50,358 nucleotides of DNA from Chitinophaga pinensis. Its GTDB lineage: Bacteria > Bacteroidota > Bacteroidia > Chitinophagales > CAMDFR01. Position 1 is the first letter of the stretch; the number at the start of each line of letters is the position of its first letter. The notes under the pieces are model-generated. The model saw nothing but the letters and a program-made list of their open reading frames with translations, did not search any database and had not been told where the DNA came from. Location: positions 183,486 through 233,843 of the forward strand of contig CAMART010000001.1 of assembly GCA_945860705.1 (NCBI GenBank), given 5' to 3'. Below are positions 17,810 to 26,481 of the stretch, in pieces. Position numbers and translations under genes: made by a program.

Positions 17810-19837
17810 TTAGTGCTGCGATTTAAATTGCTCTAAACCACACTCCAAATAAGCTTTATAGCTTTTTATATCTGGTGTATATCCTTTAGGTGTAGTCAAT
17901 ATTCTATGATTGATTGGGTCTATCAATGGATAGAAAGGTTGAGTAGCAGATTTAAAATGTCTAAGCGAAAGATCAAACCATTTATCTCCTACGGTATTTG
18001 CAAATCCGTCATTTAAGTATGGTGTAGCAAATTGTTCGTTTTTAGGAAGCTCTACTTGACCATCAACATACAATGAAGTGATGATATATTTTTCTGCCAA
18101 TATTTTTTTGATTTCTGGATCTGTCCATACATTTTCTTCCATTTTTCTACAGTTGACACATGCATATCCTGTAAGGTCTATCATCACAGGTTTCCCTTGT
18201 TTTTTACCTTCTTCCAGAGCATCTTCAAGAAATAGGTATGTAGTCAATCCTTTTACGGTATGTATTCTTGGATTTTCTTCTGCCTTATGAAAATAACTAT
18301 AATATTTAGGTGGAGGGAATCCAAATAAATTTACATTCACTCCTACAAAGTCAAGTGAGATATATCCTGCAAACAAAATAAATACTGCTGCTAATCCTTT
18401 TAAAAATGGTGTGCTTTTAAAGGTAGGGTCTTCTTTGAATTTGATAATTCCCAATAGATATAAAGCAGTAAGGAAACAAATCAATATCCAGATACCTAAG
18501 AATAATTCTCTTTTTAGTAAACCCCACTGTTTTACTAAATCTGCATTGGATAAAAATTTCAAAGCAAAAGCTAATTCTATAAAACCAAATACTACTTTCA
18601 AAACAGTAAGCCAACCACCAGATTTTGGTAGTGCTTTAAGCAAATTTGGAAACATGGCAAACAATGCGAAAGGAATACCCAAGCCTAATCCAAATCCTGA
18701 CATAGCAGGTAGGATTAATGTTGAATTGCTAATATTGCCAAGCACCAACCCTAGTATAGGGCCCGTGCATGAAAAAGAAACTATAGCTAAAGTAAGTGCC
18801 ATAAAAAATATACCCGTGAAACTTCCTATATTACTTTTTTCGTCAACCTTATTGGCAAGTGATGAAGGCATACTAATATCATAATATCCAAACAATGAAA
18901 AAGCAAATATGACAAATACAATAAAGAAAATTAAATTAACCCATGCATTAGTAGAAAACTCATTGAGCACATTTCCTCCAATACTAAAAAACAAAAAAGG
19001 CAAGCCAATTAAAAAATAAACTAAAAAAATACTGAAACCATACATGATTCCTTTTTTCACACCTTCTTTTTTATCGCCACTACCTTTCAAAAAGAAGCTA
19101 ATAGTCATCGGTATCATTGGCAATGTACATGGGAAAAATAAAGCTGCAAAACCACCTAATATTCCATAAAACAATGCTGTCCAAATAGAAAGTTTTTCTT
19201 CGGTAGCGCCATTGCATTCACCTACTGGAGTGCCGTAGTCGCCATAAACTGTAGTGCCTCCAACTAACGCTGCAGTGTTTGTGTCTATTGCTGTATTTGC
19301 AGTTAAGCTTACGCTATCATTTTTGTTAGTAGTAGCGTTTTCTTTTACACTATCTATTGAGGCTATAGAAGAACTTGTACCATCACAATTGATATTCATA
19401 TCTACTGTTATAAATTCGCTAGCCGGTGGAAGACATCCTTCCTCATTACATGTTTGATAGTAGTACTCTACTTTTAGTTTTGCTTTGCTTTTGTATTTTA
19501 CTTTTTGTGTATATACTACTTGTTTTTCAAAAAAATAATATGGACCTATTCCTGCATCATCTTTAGTTTCAATAGTTCCTTTTTCTGTTACTTTACCTAT
19601 TAGAGTTATGTCTTTACTTGCAGGAAAAACTATTTTTGGCGATATCAAAGACCCATCACCTCCAGCATTAAATGAATATACGTGCCATCCTTTATCCATT
19701 CTAGCAGTGATGATAATTTCTGCTTCAGTAGGAGATATTATTTTTGTACACGAAGAAAGATGCACTCTCTTTGGTCCTTGCGCAAAAGTATGAACAACAG
19801 AAAATAAAAGTAAAAGAAAGAAGGAGACTTTTTTCAT
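17810..19837 (-). CDS. dsbD: Protein-disulfide reductase DsbD
   Basis: A 675-residue inner-membrane protein that carries electrons from cytoplasmic thioredoxin to periplasmic substrates. After a signal peptide (about 1-19) comes the alpha domain with CNEEGCLPPASEF, the reactive Cys pair. The membrane part holds the two beta-domain cysteines in FFPCTLPMIPM and SFSCTGPILG across about eight helices. The C-terminal thioredoxin-like gamma domain has CVNC at 560-563. All redox cysteines are present. A second, stand-alone alpha-type domain is encoded 8 bases upstream. Confidence 0.93.
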   Translation of the reverse strand: MKKVSFFLLLLFSVVHTFAQGPKRVHLSSCTKIISPTEAEIIITARMDKGWHVYSFNAGGDGSLISPKIVFPASKDITLIGKVTEKGTIETKDDAGIGPYYFFEKQVVYTQKVKYKSKAKLKVEYYYQTCNEEGCLPPASEFITVDMNINCDGTSSSIASIDSVKENATTNKNDSVSLTANTAIDTNTAALVGGTTVYGDYGTPVGECNGATEEKLSIWTALFYGILGGFAALFFPCTLPMIPMTISFFLKGSGDKKEGVKKGIMYGFSIFLVYFLIGLPFLFFSIGGNVLNEFSTNAWVNLIFFIVFVIFAFSLFGYYDISMPSSLANKVDEKSNIGSFTGIFFMALTLAIVSFSCTGPILGLVLGNISNSTLILPAMSGFGLGLGIPFALFAMFPNLLKALPKSGGWLTVLKVVFGFIELAFALKFLSNADLVKQWGLLKRELFLGIWILICFLTALYLLGIIKFKEDPTFKSTPFLKGLAAVFILFAGYISLDFVGVNVNLFGFPPPKYYSYFHKAEENPRIHTVKGLTTYLFLEDALEEGKKQGKPVMIDLTGYACVNCRKMEENVWTDPEIKKILAEKYIITSLYVDGQVELPKNEQFATPYLNDGFANTVGDKWFDLSLRHFKSATQPFYPLIDPINHRILTTPKGYTPDIKSYKAYLECGLEQFKSQH

Positions 19838-19845
19838 AACTATTT

Positions 19846-20295
19846 TTATAAAGAGATTTTAAATTTTATTTCTTCTGGTGGCAAACACTGCATATCATCA
19901 CAACACATAAACTCTACACTTCCTTCGATGATTGGTTTGTCACTGAGTACTTTTATTTTTTGAACAAACACCGCCTTATCTGCAAATTTTTTAAGAAACA
20001 TATCAAACATTGGTTCTATTCCTTCTTTGGTGTGTTCACTTGTTTCACTTATAGCACCTAGTAGCTCTATGTTTTTGTTAGCTTCTATTTTAAAAGTAGT
20101 AGGAATAGGTCCCCCTTCTTTTATAAACTGAGAATAAGTCCACCAAGTAGGAGCTATAGTAGCTGTATAAATAAGATTGTATTCGTTATTACCTAAAGAT
20201 TCGCTAGTAAAAGTCCATTTAACAGGCTGTAGATTTTGAGCATGCATCAAAATAGGTGCAACAAAAATCATTAATACGAAAACTATTTTTCTCAT
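19846..20295 (-). CDS. Stand-alone DsbD-alpha-like periplasmic protein
   Basis: A 149-residue exported protein with signal peptide (about 1-19). Its body matches the N-terminal domain of DsbD: an Ig-like beta sandwich with WTYSQFIKEGG where DsbD has WHVYSFNAGG, and CCDDMQCLPPEEIKF where DsbD has CNEEGCLPP. It therefore has a likely redox-active Cys pair plus one extra Cys. It forms an operon with dsbD (8-base gap) and probably accepts electrons from DsbD or supplies a second branch to other partners. The specific client is unknown. Confidence 0.8.
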   Translation of the reverse strand: MRKIVFVLMIFVAPILMHAQNLQPVKWTFTSESLGNNEYNLIYTATIAPTWWTYSQFIKEGGPIPTTFKIEANKNIELLGAISETSEHTKEGIEPMFDMFLKKFADKAVFVQKIKVLSDKPIIEGSVEFMCCDDMQCLPPEEIKFKISL

Positions 20296-20346
20296 TTATA
20301 GATATTATTAACTCATTAAAAAGATATGTCTTTTACAAAAATACAA

Positions 20347-21051
20347 TTACTGAGCCAACTCTTGTGCAACTAATGATACAAAGAGCTTATATCCATCTGC
20401 ATTGCCCAAAATATTTTCGCTTGCTCTCTCTGGATGGGGCATCATACCGTATACATTTCTGTTTTTATTGCAGATACCTGCTATATTATTTACTGAGCCA
20501 TTTGGATTCGATTCGTCAGATTCCACGCCGTTTTCATCCGTATATGTAAAAATTATTTGTTTATTCGCTACTAACTCATTCATAGTTTTTTCATCTGCAT
20601 AGTATCTGCCTTCACCATGTGCTATTGGTATTTTGAGCACCTCGTTTTCGGTACAATTAGATGTAAGTAGTGAATCGGTATTTTTTACTTTTATATAAAT
20701 ATTTTTGCAGGTATATTTCATATTGGTGTTTCTGAGCAAAGCACCTGGCAATAGACCACTTTCGCAAAGTATCTGAAATCCATTACAAATACCCCATACC
20801 TTTCCACCTTTATTTGCAAAATCAATAACTGCATCCATTATAGGCGAAAACCTTGCTATTGCTCCTGTACGAAGATAATCGCCATATGAAAATCCTCCAG
20901 GCAATATGATACAATCGTCAGTTGTAAAGCCTGTGAGTTCTTTGTTTTTATGCCATACTTCTTCTACTTGTTGACCCATCACATTTTTAAGTACATGTAT
21001 CATATCTTGGTCACAATTTGATCCTGGAAAAATTACTACGCCGAATTTCAT
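20347..21051 (-). CDS. purQ: Phosphoribosylformylglycinamidine synthase subunit PurQ
   Basis: A 234-residue glutamine amidotransferase that feeds ammonia to PurL in step four of purine synthesis. Class I motifs: FPGSNCDQD at the start, [15 protein letters not shown] (49-63), nucleophile Cys89 in [10 protein letters not shown], and the catalytic MPHPERA near the C-terminus. The start is taken at ATG 21051, giving [10 protein letters not shown]. An upstream ATG at 21099 would add 16 residues and run into the DUF6427 gene. A separate PurQ implies the PurS/PurL/PurQ form of the enzyme; purS and purL are not in the window. Confidence 0.94.
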   Translation of the reverse strand: MKFGVVIFPGSNCDQDMIHVLKNVMGQQVEEVWHKNKELTGFTTDDCIILPGGFSYGDYLRTGAIARFSPIMDAVIDFANKGGKVWGICNGFQILCESGLLPGALLRNTNMKYTCKNIYIKVKNTDSLLTSNCTENEVLKIPIAHGEGRYYADEKTMNELVANKQIIFTYTDENGVESDESNPNGSVNNIAGICNKNRNVYGMMPHPERASENILGNADGYKLFVSLVAQELAQ

Positions 21052-21064
21052 AATATATAGTTGA

Positions 21065-22051
21065 TTAATTATTAATATTTGATAAATAAATAAGTGCAAA
21101 CAAAGCTACATGAATTAATTCTGATAACCATACTCGCTTCATATCTTTAAGAAAATTTAAGATATAATAAGATACTGGAAGTATCAAAAACATAAAGTGC
21201 TGTGTGGTCATTTGTTTATTAATTAAAAACAATGGAACAAACACTAAGCAAACAATAAGTAGCATGCTGTAATATTTTCTAATATTAACAATGCTTTTGC
21301 TAAGCTGTGTTTGTATTTGTAAAAAACCCATACCAGTCAGTATTCCTATAAAAACAATCTTTATTACTTGTAAATAATCTTTTTGTGCAAACAGCTGTAG
21401 GCTACTAAACAACTGTGGAGTGATATTAGTAAAAAACAAGGAAAGTCTATCTGTGAAAAACATATAGACGCCCAATAAAAAGTAGGGAATAATCAAACCT
21501 AAAATTAAAAAAACTAAAGATTTTATATTTACATTCTTTAAAATCAAAACCGCTAGAAGCACTATAACAAAACACAATAAAAGAGGTTTATAAAATAAGG
21601 ATGATACAGACATAAAAAAACTAGCATCAAAAACTGAAACGGTAGTTTCTTCTATGAGCAATGCTTGTAAAAGTCTAATCAATCCAATACTAAAAAAAAC
21701 AAAAGCTATAAACTCATTGCTTACATATAGGAAAGAAGAAAAACAAGCTGATATTAATAAAAAAAACAACGTAGGTAAATATCCTAGCTTGTCTATTATT
21801 TTATTATCTCTTAAATACACATTGATAAAAATACTTAACACTATCAATATGCTTGTAGTAATAATATAATGAAGTATTAGATTCTGAGAAGAAACAAAAC
21901 ACCATTTGTCAGTAAGAAATGAAAATGCTTGTGTTTTATCAAACACGATATTACTTGTATCAATAAAAAAAATACTGCTTCGAATGACAAATCCATATAC
22001 TATAACAAATAGTAAGGTGAATGGATTTTGTTTTTTTAGTATTTCTAACAA
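21065..22051 (-). CDS. DUF6427-like integral membrane protein
   Basis: A 328-residue protein made almost wholly of hydrophobic segments, about nine or ten predicted helices, for example [38 protein letters not shown] and [15 protein letters not shown]. The start [11 protein letters not shown] matches the Bacteroidota DUF6427 family, of unknown function, often located near purQ or similar genes. It lies 13 bases upstream of purQ and 9 bases downstream of the 489-residue secreted protein, suggesting one transcript. No catalytic motif is seen. Confidence 0.65.
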   Translation of the reverse strand: MLEILKKQNPFTLLFVIVYGFVIRSSIFFIDTSNIVFDKTQAFSFLTDKWCFVSSQNLILHYIITTSILIVLSIFINVYLRDNKIIDKLGYLPTLFFLLISACFSSFLYVSNEFIAFVFFSIGLIRLLQALLIEETTVSVFDASFFMSVSSLFYKPLLLCFVIVLLAVLILKNVNIKSLVFLILGLIIPYFLLGVYMFFTDRLSLFFTNITPQLFSSLQLFAQKDYLQVIKIVFIGILTGMGFLQIQTQLSKSIVNIRKYYSMLLIVCLVFVPLFLINKQMTTQHFMFLILPVSYYILNFLKDMKRVWLSELIHVALFALIYLSNINN

Positions 22052-22060
22052 AGCGTGATT

Positions 22061-23530
22061 TTAATATTTAATTTTTATCAATTTGAAATCATCATTTCTA
22101 TAGCTAGGCAAAACTATTTCATTTATGCTAGTTTGAACAGATAGCTTTGGAATTAATTGTATTCCTTTTTTTTCTTGATTTAACAATACTTGTTTTGTAT
22201 TCGTTGTGTTTTCACCAAAAGTGTTTTCTACTAGAGAATATATAGAGCTTTCTTCAGAATTATAAAGGCATTTGATATTTTTACCAGTATTGAAAATTGA
22301 GAAAGATGAATATGCTCCATTGTCATTTTCGCTTACTTGATTTTTTTTGATTAATTCATAATCAAAAGTTCTCAAGCTATCATTGATTTTCAAACACAAA
22401 ACATTATTGTAGTGATAAACACTTACAGTTCTGGTATTATTAAATGAAGGTTGAAAATTATTCATAGGACTCAGGCTTAAAATGTCTGGAGAAATCTCTT
22501 CTTTATTTTCCTTAAAAAACGATTCTGTAAATACATATACACCATTGTCATTAGTAAGTATTACTTTTTTTATTTTAAAAGTATAAAGTCCAGTTATTTT
22601 ACCTGCGTCACCTTCATAGATGTCATCAAGTATTTGTTTATCTATTTTATAGTGATTAATTTTTGACTCATTTGCATCATCAAAATTGAGCGTAGATGTA
22701 GTAAAATAATTTGCTCCTTCTTTTGGCATATCAGATGTAAATGCGTTGATGATAAATGCTTTTGTTTTTTCGTTGTAAAGCATATAAGGATCTCCAAATA
22801 AATTTTTATCGAAATTTATGATTGTTTTATACGTCAATTCTCCTTTTTTATTTAATACATAAGTCATATACAATATGCTATCATTGATATTGCTTTTATA
22901 TTTTATTAATAGAAGCGTACTGCCATCATTATTGACTATTGCATCTTCAGGAGAAGCGCTGTAAGTGTTTTTATTGATGTCTATTATTTTGTTATATATA
23001 GAATATGCTCCTCCATTTGTTCCTATTATTTTTATTTTTTTGAAATATGCATTTTCATACATAGGTATAAAGAGCATATGATAGGACTTATTGATACTAC
23101 TTGCAAACGAAACAGAAGCTACATCGTCAAAGCTTTCGTATTTTGTAGTGTCTAGCGATATTTCTGCTCCAGTTTCTAGTCGCTCATTTATAGATGATGC
23201 ATATAAATACATCGTTCTTTTTTTGTACTCTGTATAATATATAGTAGCATTATTAGTTCCTAGAAAAAAAGATACTGTACTAAAATTTTGTCTTTTTACT
23301 AGAAGCGATTTCGATTTGTACAGATTTAGATTTTCATCATAGACGTCTATTCTTTCCTCATTTTTACCGTAGTTTCTTACCCAATATCCGATGTTGTTTT
23401 TACCCAATATTTTAAACTTACTAGTTTTAGAACTGAGAGGTATTGGTTTAGAAATAGTGATGGTTTGCGCGTTGAGTAAACTGCAAAAAACTATTGATAT
23501 AAAAAAGAAAAATAAAGTCTTATTTAGCAC
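22061..23530 (-). CDS. Secreted protein of unknown function
   Basis: A 489-residue protein with a signal peptide (about 1-21, ending LLNAQ). The rest is beta-rich with repeated strand patterns such as YMLYNEKTKAFIINAFTSD and TGLYTFKIKKVILTNDNGV, suggestive of a beta-propeller, but no defined repeat could be fixed. No T9SS sorting domain or lipobox is visible, so it is probably periplasmic or released. A -7 element TATATTTG lies on the minus strand at 23576-23569, inside the hairpin behind the upstream permease gene. The family is not recognised. Confidence 0.6.
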   Translation of the reverse strand: MLNKTLFFFFISIVFCSLLNAQTITISKPIPLSSKTSKFKILGKNNIGYWVRNYGKNEERIDVYDENLNLYKSKSLLVKRQNFSTVSFFLGTNNATIYYTEYKKRTMYLYASSINERLETGAEISLDTTKYESFDDVASVSFASSINKSYHMLFIPMYENAYFKKIKIIGTNGGAYSIYNKIIDINKNTYSASPEDAIVNNDGSTLLLIKYKSNINDSILYMTYVLNKKGELTYKTIINFDKNLFGDPYMLYNEKTKAFIINAFTSDMPKEGANYFTTSTLNFDDANESKINHYKIDKQILDDIYEGDAGKITGLYTFKIKKVILTNDNGVYVFTESFFKENKEEISPDILSLSPMNNFQPSFNNTRTVSVYHYNNVLCLKINDSLRTFDYELIKKNQVSENDNGAYSSFSIFNTGKNIKCLYNSEESSIYSLVENTFGENTTNTKQVLLNQEKKGIQLIPKLSVQTSINEIVLPSYRNDDFKLIKIKY

Positions 23531-23556
23531 CGTACGAAATTAGTGCATCTTTTGTA

Positions 23557-23583
23557 AATAATCTATATCAAATATAGATTATT
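23557..23583 (-). terminator. Perfect 12-bp hairpin at the end of the peptide permease operon
   Basis: AATAATCTATAT and ATATAGATTATT pair perfectly around a 3-base loop and include the stop codon of the OppC-like gene. There is no following T run on the minus strand, so it may act as an RNA 3' stabiliser rather than a classic terminator. It also carries TATATTTG, a -7 element for the next gene. Confidence 0.5.
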
Positions 23584-24904
23584 GTTTTAGTCTTGGATCT
23601 ATTGCGTCTGTAAGTCCTTCTCCAACAAAGTTGAAAATAGTAACTGTGATGAAAATAGCAATACCTGGGAAAATAGCCAACCACCAAGCTGGTGCATATT
23701 CACGAGCGCTGCTTAGAAGTTTGCCCCAAGTGATGACATCCGCTTGTGTACCAATTCCCAAAAACGAAAGACCAGATTCAGCTAATATAGCAGAAGCAAC
23801 TCCAAATGCAATAGAAATTAATACTGGAGTAAGCGAGTTGGGTATTGCATGTTTCAATAATATTCTGAATTCTGAATATCCAAGTGATTGTGCTGCTTCA
23901 ATAAATTCTAGATTTCTTACTTTTAATAATTCTGCTCTAATAAATTTAGCGATACCTGTCCATCCTGTAAACCCAATTATAACCATGATAAGCATGATAG
24001 ATGGTTTTGAAACGATAGCACAAACAGAAAGTATCAATAGCAATGTAGGTATAGACATAATCACCTCTATTGCTCTAGAGATAATAATATCTACAGGGAT
24101 AGTTACTTTTTTAGCTAAAAATGGAATTTTCTTTAAACCAAGTGCTATAATATTTGGTATAGCCATCAATAGTACAAAATAAAATAAACTCACTAAAAAA
24201 GATAAGCAAAACGATCCGAAAGAATCTGCTAATGCATCTTTAAGTACAAAACTTCTAGTACTAAATGCATAAAATATTGCTAATGGAATTCCTATTAAGT
24301 TTAAAATCAAACGAGCTAAAGAAATTTTCATTTTTTCATCTCCAAAATATCCTGCTAATGAGCCTAAGAAAATACCGATAACTGAAGCTATAGACATAGA
24401 CACAACTCCAACAAGCATAGCTATACGAGTACCATGTATCAATCCTGATAACAAATCTCTACCAAGCTGATCGGTACCCAACCAATGTCTCCATCTAGTT
24501 GATTTTACTACTTGATCTCCAAATGGTCCTTTAAAATCGCTATTATCATAATCTGTTTTTTCTGGAGCATAAGGTATAGGTGGAAATATTACTGCATCAT
24601 AGTTTAAATCTTTCCATACCACATTATTTAGTTCTAGTGGCCACTTACTCAATTTCATGTCTACTGCATATTGCTTAAACACTGGAAAATAGGAATTTCC
24701 TTTGTATTTGCAATAGAGTGGTTTGTCATTGGCTAAAAAATCCGACAATAAACCTACTATAATTATAAGCATAATTATTCTCAATGACCAAACAGCCATT
24801 TTGTTCTTTTTAAATTGTCTTTTTACTATAGCCCAATAACTCTGATCTACTTGAGTTAATGTTTCTCTTGGGGTAGTATTTACTGATGTATTCGTCGTTG
24901 CCAT
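23579..24904 (-). CDS. Oligopeptide ABC transporter permease (OppC/DppC-like, enlarged)
   Basis: A 441-residue inner-membrane permease of a family-5 peptide importer. After the first helix (about 38-55) comes a periplasmic stretch with the conserved HWLGTDQLGRDLLSGLIHGTR. The cytoplasmic EAA loop EAAQSLGYSEFRILLKHAIP is intact. Compared with ordinary OppC (about 300 residues) it has a longer first loop (about 60-130) and about 70 extra residues between the second and third conserved helices (LIGIPLAIFYAFSTR to KKVTIPVDIII) that add probable membrane helices. Its ATG overlaps the OppB-like stop by one base (TAATG), so translation is coupled. Confidence 0.88.
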   Translation of the reverse strand: MATTNTSVNTTPRETLTQVDQSYWAIVKRQFKKNKMAVWSLRIIMLIIIVGLLSDFLANDKPLYCKYKGNSYFPVFKQYAVDMKLSKWPLELNNVVWKDLNYDAVIFPPIPYAPEKTDYDNSDFKGPFGDQVVKSTRWRHWLGTDQLGRDLLSGLIHGTRIAMLVGVVSMSIASVIGIFLGSLAGYFGDEKMKISLARLILNLIGIPLAIFYAFSTRSFVLKDALADSFGSFCLSFLVSLFYFVLLMAIPNIIALGLKKIPFLAKKVTIPVDIIISRAIEVIMSIPTLLLILSVCAIVSKPSIMLIMVIIGFTGWTGIAKFIRAELLKVRNLEFIEAAQSLGYSEFRILLKHAIPNSLTPVLISIAFGVASAILAESGLSFLGIGTQADVITWGKLLSSAREYAPAWWLAIFPGIAIFITVTIFNFVGEGLTDAIDPRLKQ

Positions 24905-26442
24905 TATGCTTTTTTTGTAAGTGAAATTCTAGGATCTACAAATCCATATAAAACGTCCGCTAATAAATTACCTAACATGGTAAGTATAGCTGCAAACATT
25001 AAAATAGTGAATAGTACTGGGAAATTTCTTGATACTACTGACTCATAACTCACTCTACCCATTGCAGGTATAGTGAATATATATTCTATAATAACGGCAC
25101 CACTTATCATAGCTGGTAAGAAACTAGCAAACATCGTAATAATAGGTATTAGTGAGTTTCTGAATGCATGTTTCCAAAATACTTTTCTAGGCTCAAGTCC
25201 TTTTGCAAATGCTGTACGTATGAAATCTTGTCTTAGTACATTGAGCATACTTCCTCTCATCATTCTAGAAATAAACGCAAATGCACCTAGCAACATACAG
25301 AACATAGGCAATGCTAAGTGATAAGCTCTATCTACTACTCGCTCCATCACTCCGTAATCTGGTCCCGTCTTACCTATACCGTGAGTTGGAAATATATTCA
25401 TCCAAGATGCATAATAATCATTTGTAAAGAAAATAATCATCATCGTAGCAATCCAAAATCCTGGTAATGAATATAGCATAAAGTTTACAGTAGTAACTAT
25501 TTTATCATAAGAAGTTCCTTTTTTTACTGCCAATGAAACTCCTAATGGAATAGCAATTAAATAAATTAAAAGAAACTCGAAAAAGTTAATGATTAATGTA
25601 AGTTTTAATGCTTCTTTTAGAATAGAAGATACCGGTCTATTATCCAAAATTGAATATCCGAAATCTCCTCTAAAAAATCCTTTTGATACTTTTTGAGGGT
25701 TTTTATTTTCTCCAAACCATGGCACATCGCCAAATAGCCATCTATGATATTGGTTAGAAGTACCATACCAGTGAAATGCTGGAATATAATTGTTATTTAC
25801 CTTTGGTTCTGCCTTCATTTTATCATAACTAGCCAATAGACTATTTACTGCTGGCATAGCAGATGCAAAAGGTTGAACTTGTTTCGTATTGATACTATCT
25901 AGTTTTAGATTAGCAGTATAGTTAACAGAGTTTTTTATGATGTCTAGTGCTTGTTTTATTTTCACATCATCATAATTGATAAAAAGTACTGATGTGTTAT
26001 CTCTCAGCGCTTTTAGTTTTTCATATGAAGTAGCATCTAAGTTATTTGTAGATACTTGATATAAAGCTTTTTCTACGTTTTTTGCTTGCTTGTAATAATC
26101 GCTTACGTTTGGCCAATTGCCTGTATTATATATGAGTCTATCTAAGTTTTCTCTTTCGCTTTGTCTTGGTATTTTATAAAGCGTATCTGGATATGATGCG
26201 CTTGTGATACTAAAATAAAATGCTGGTAAATTTTTACCCAATTTTTCACTTAGCTCCATATAGGCTTTTTCACCTGCTATTTTCTCAGAAGACTGTCCAT
26301 TTGCAGAGCCTCCCATTCCTCCTTTGAGCTTCAATTCTACGGGATCACCTGGAGCCATTTGACCTAACATAAAAGTTATAAGTGATATAACTATGAAAGT
26401 AGGTACAAAATATAGGAGTCTTTTTAATACGTATTTAAACAT
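24904..26442 (-). CDS. Oligopeptide ABC transporter permease (OppB/DppB-like, enlarged)
   Basis: A 512-residue inner-membrane permease. The first helix and APGDPVELKL match OppB starts. About 190 residues (35-225) of soluble, probably periplasmic sequence follow, absent from classic OppB (about 310 residues). Then come the usual helices with FWIATMMIIFF, the EAA loop RTAFAKGLEPRKVFWKHAFRNS and the end LADVLYGFVDPRI. It pairs with the OppC-like gene downstream and the binding protein upstream (39-base gap). No OppD/OppF ATPase gene is in the operon or the window. Confidence 0.88.
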   Translation of the reverse strand: MFKYVLKRLLYFVPTFIVISLITFMLGQMAPGDPVELKLKGGMGGSANGQSSEKIAGEKAYMELSEKLGKNLPAFYFSITSASYPDTLYKIPRQSERENLDRLIYNTGNWPNVSDYYKQAKNVEKALYQVSTNNLDATSYEKLKALRDNTSVLFINYDDVKIKQALDIIKNSVNYTANLKLDSINTKQVQPFASAMPAVNSLLASYDKMKAEPKVNNNYIPAFHWYGTSNQYHRWLFGDVPWFGENKNPQKVSKGFFRGDFGYSILDNRPVSSILKEALKLTLIINFFEFLLIYLIAIPLGVSLAVKKGTSYDKIVTTVNFMLYSLPGFWIATMMIIFFTNDYYASWMNIFPTHGIGKTGPDYGVMERVVDRAYHLALPMFCMLLGAFAFISRMMRGSMLNVLRQDFIRTAFAKGLEPRKVFWKHAFRNSLIPIITMFASFLPAMISGAVIIEYIFTIPAMGRVSYESVVSRNFPVLFTILMFAAILTMLGNLLADVLYGFVDPRISLTKKA

Positions 26443-26481
26443 CTATCTATTTTTTTATATAAGCAATTGTTGACCAAAAAA

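Noticed and set aside
21052-21099. Upstream start of purQ at 21099
   Set aside because: It adds 16 residues foreign to PurQ and overlaps the DUF6427 gene; ATG 21051 gives the family start.
23557-23583. Classic rho-independent terminator
   Set aside because: The 12-bp stem is perfect but no T run follows on the minus strand, so only a hairpin with uncertain role is claimed.
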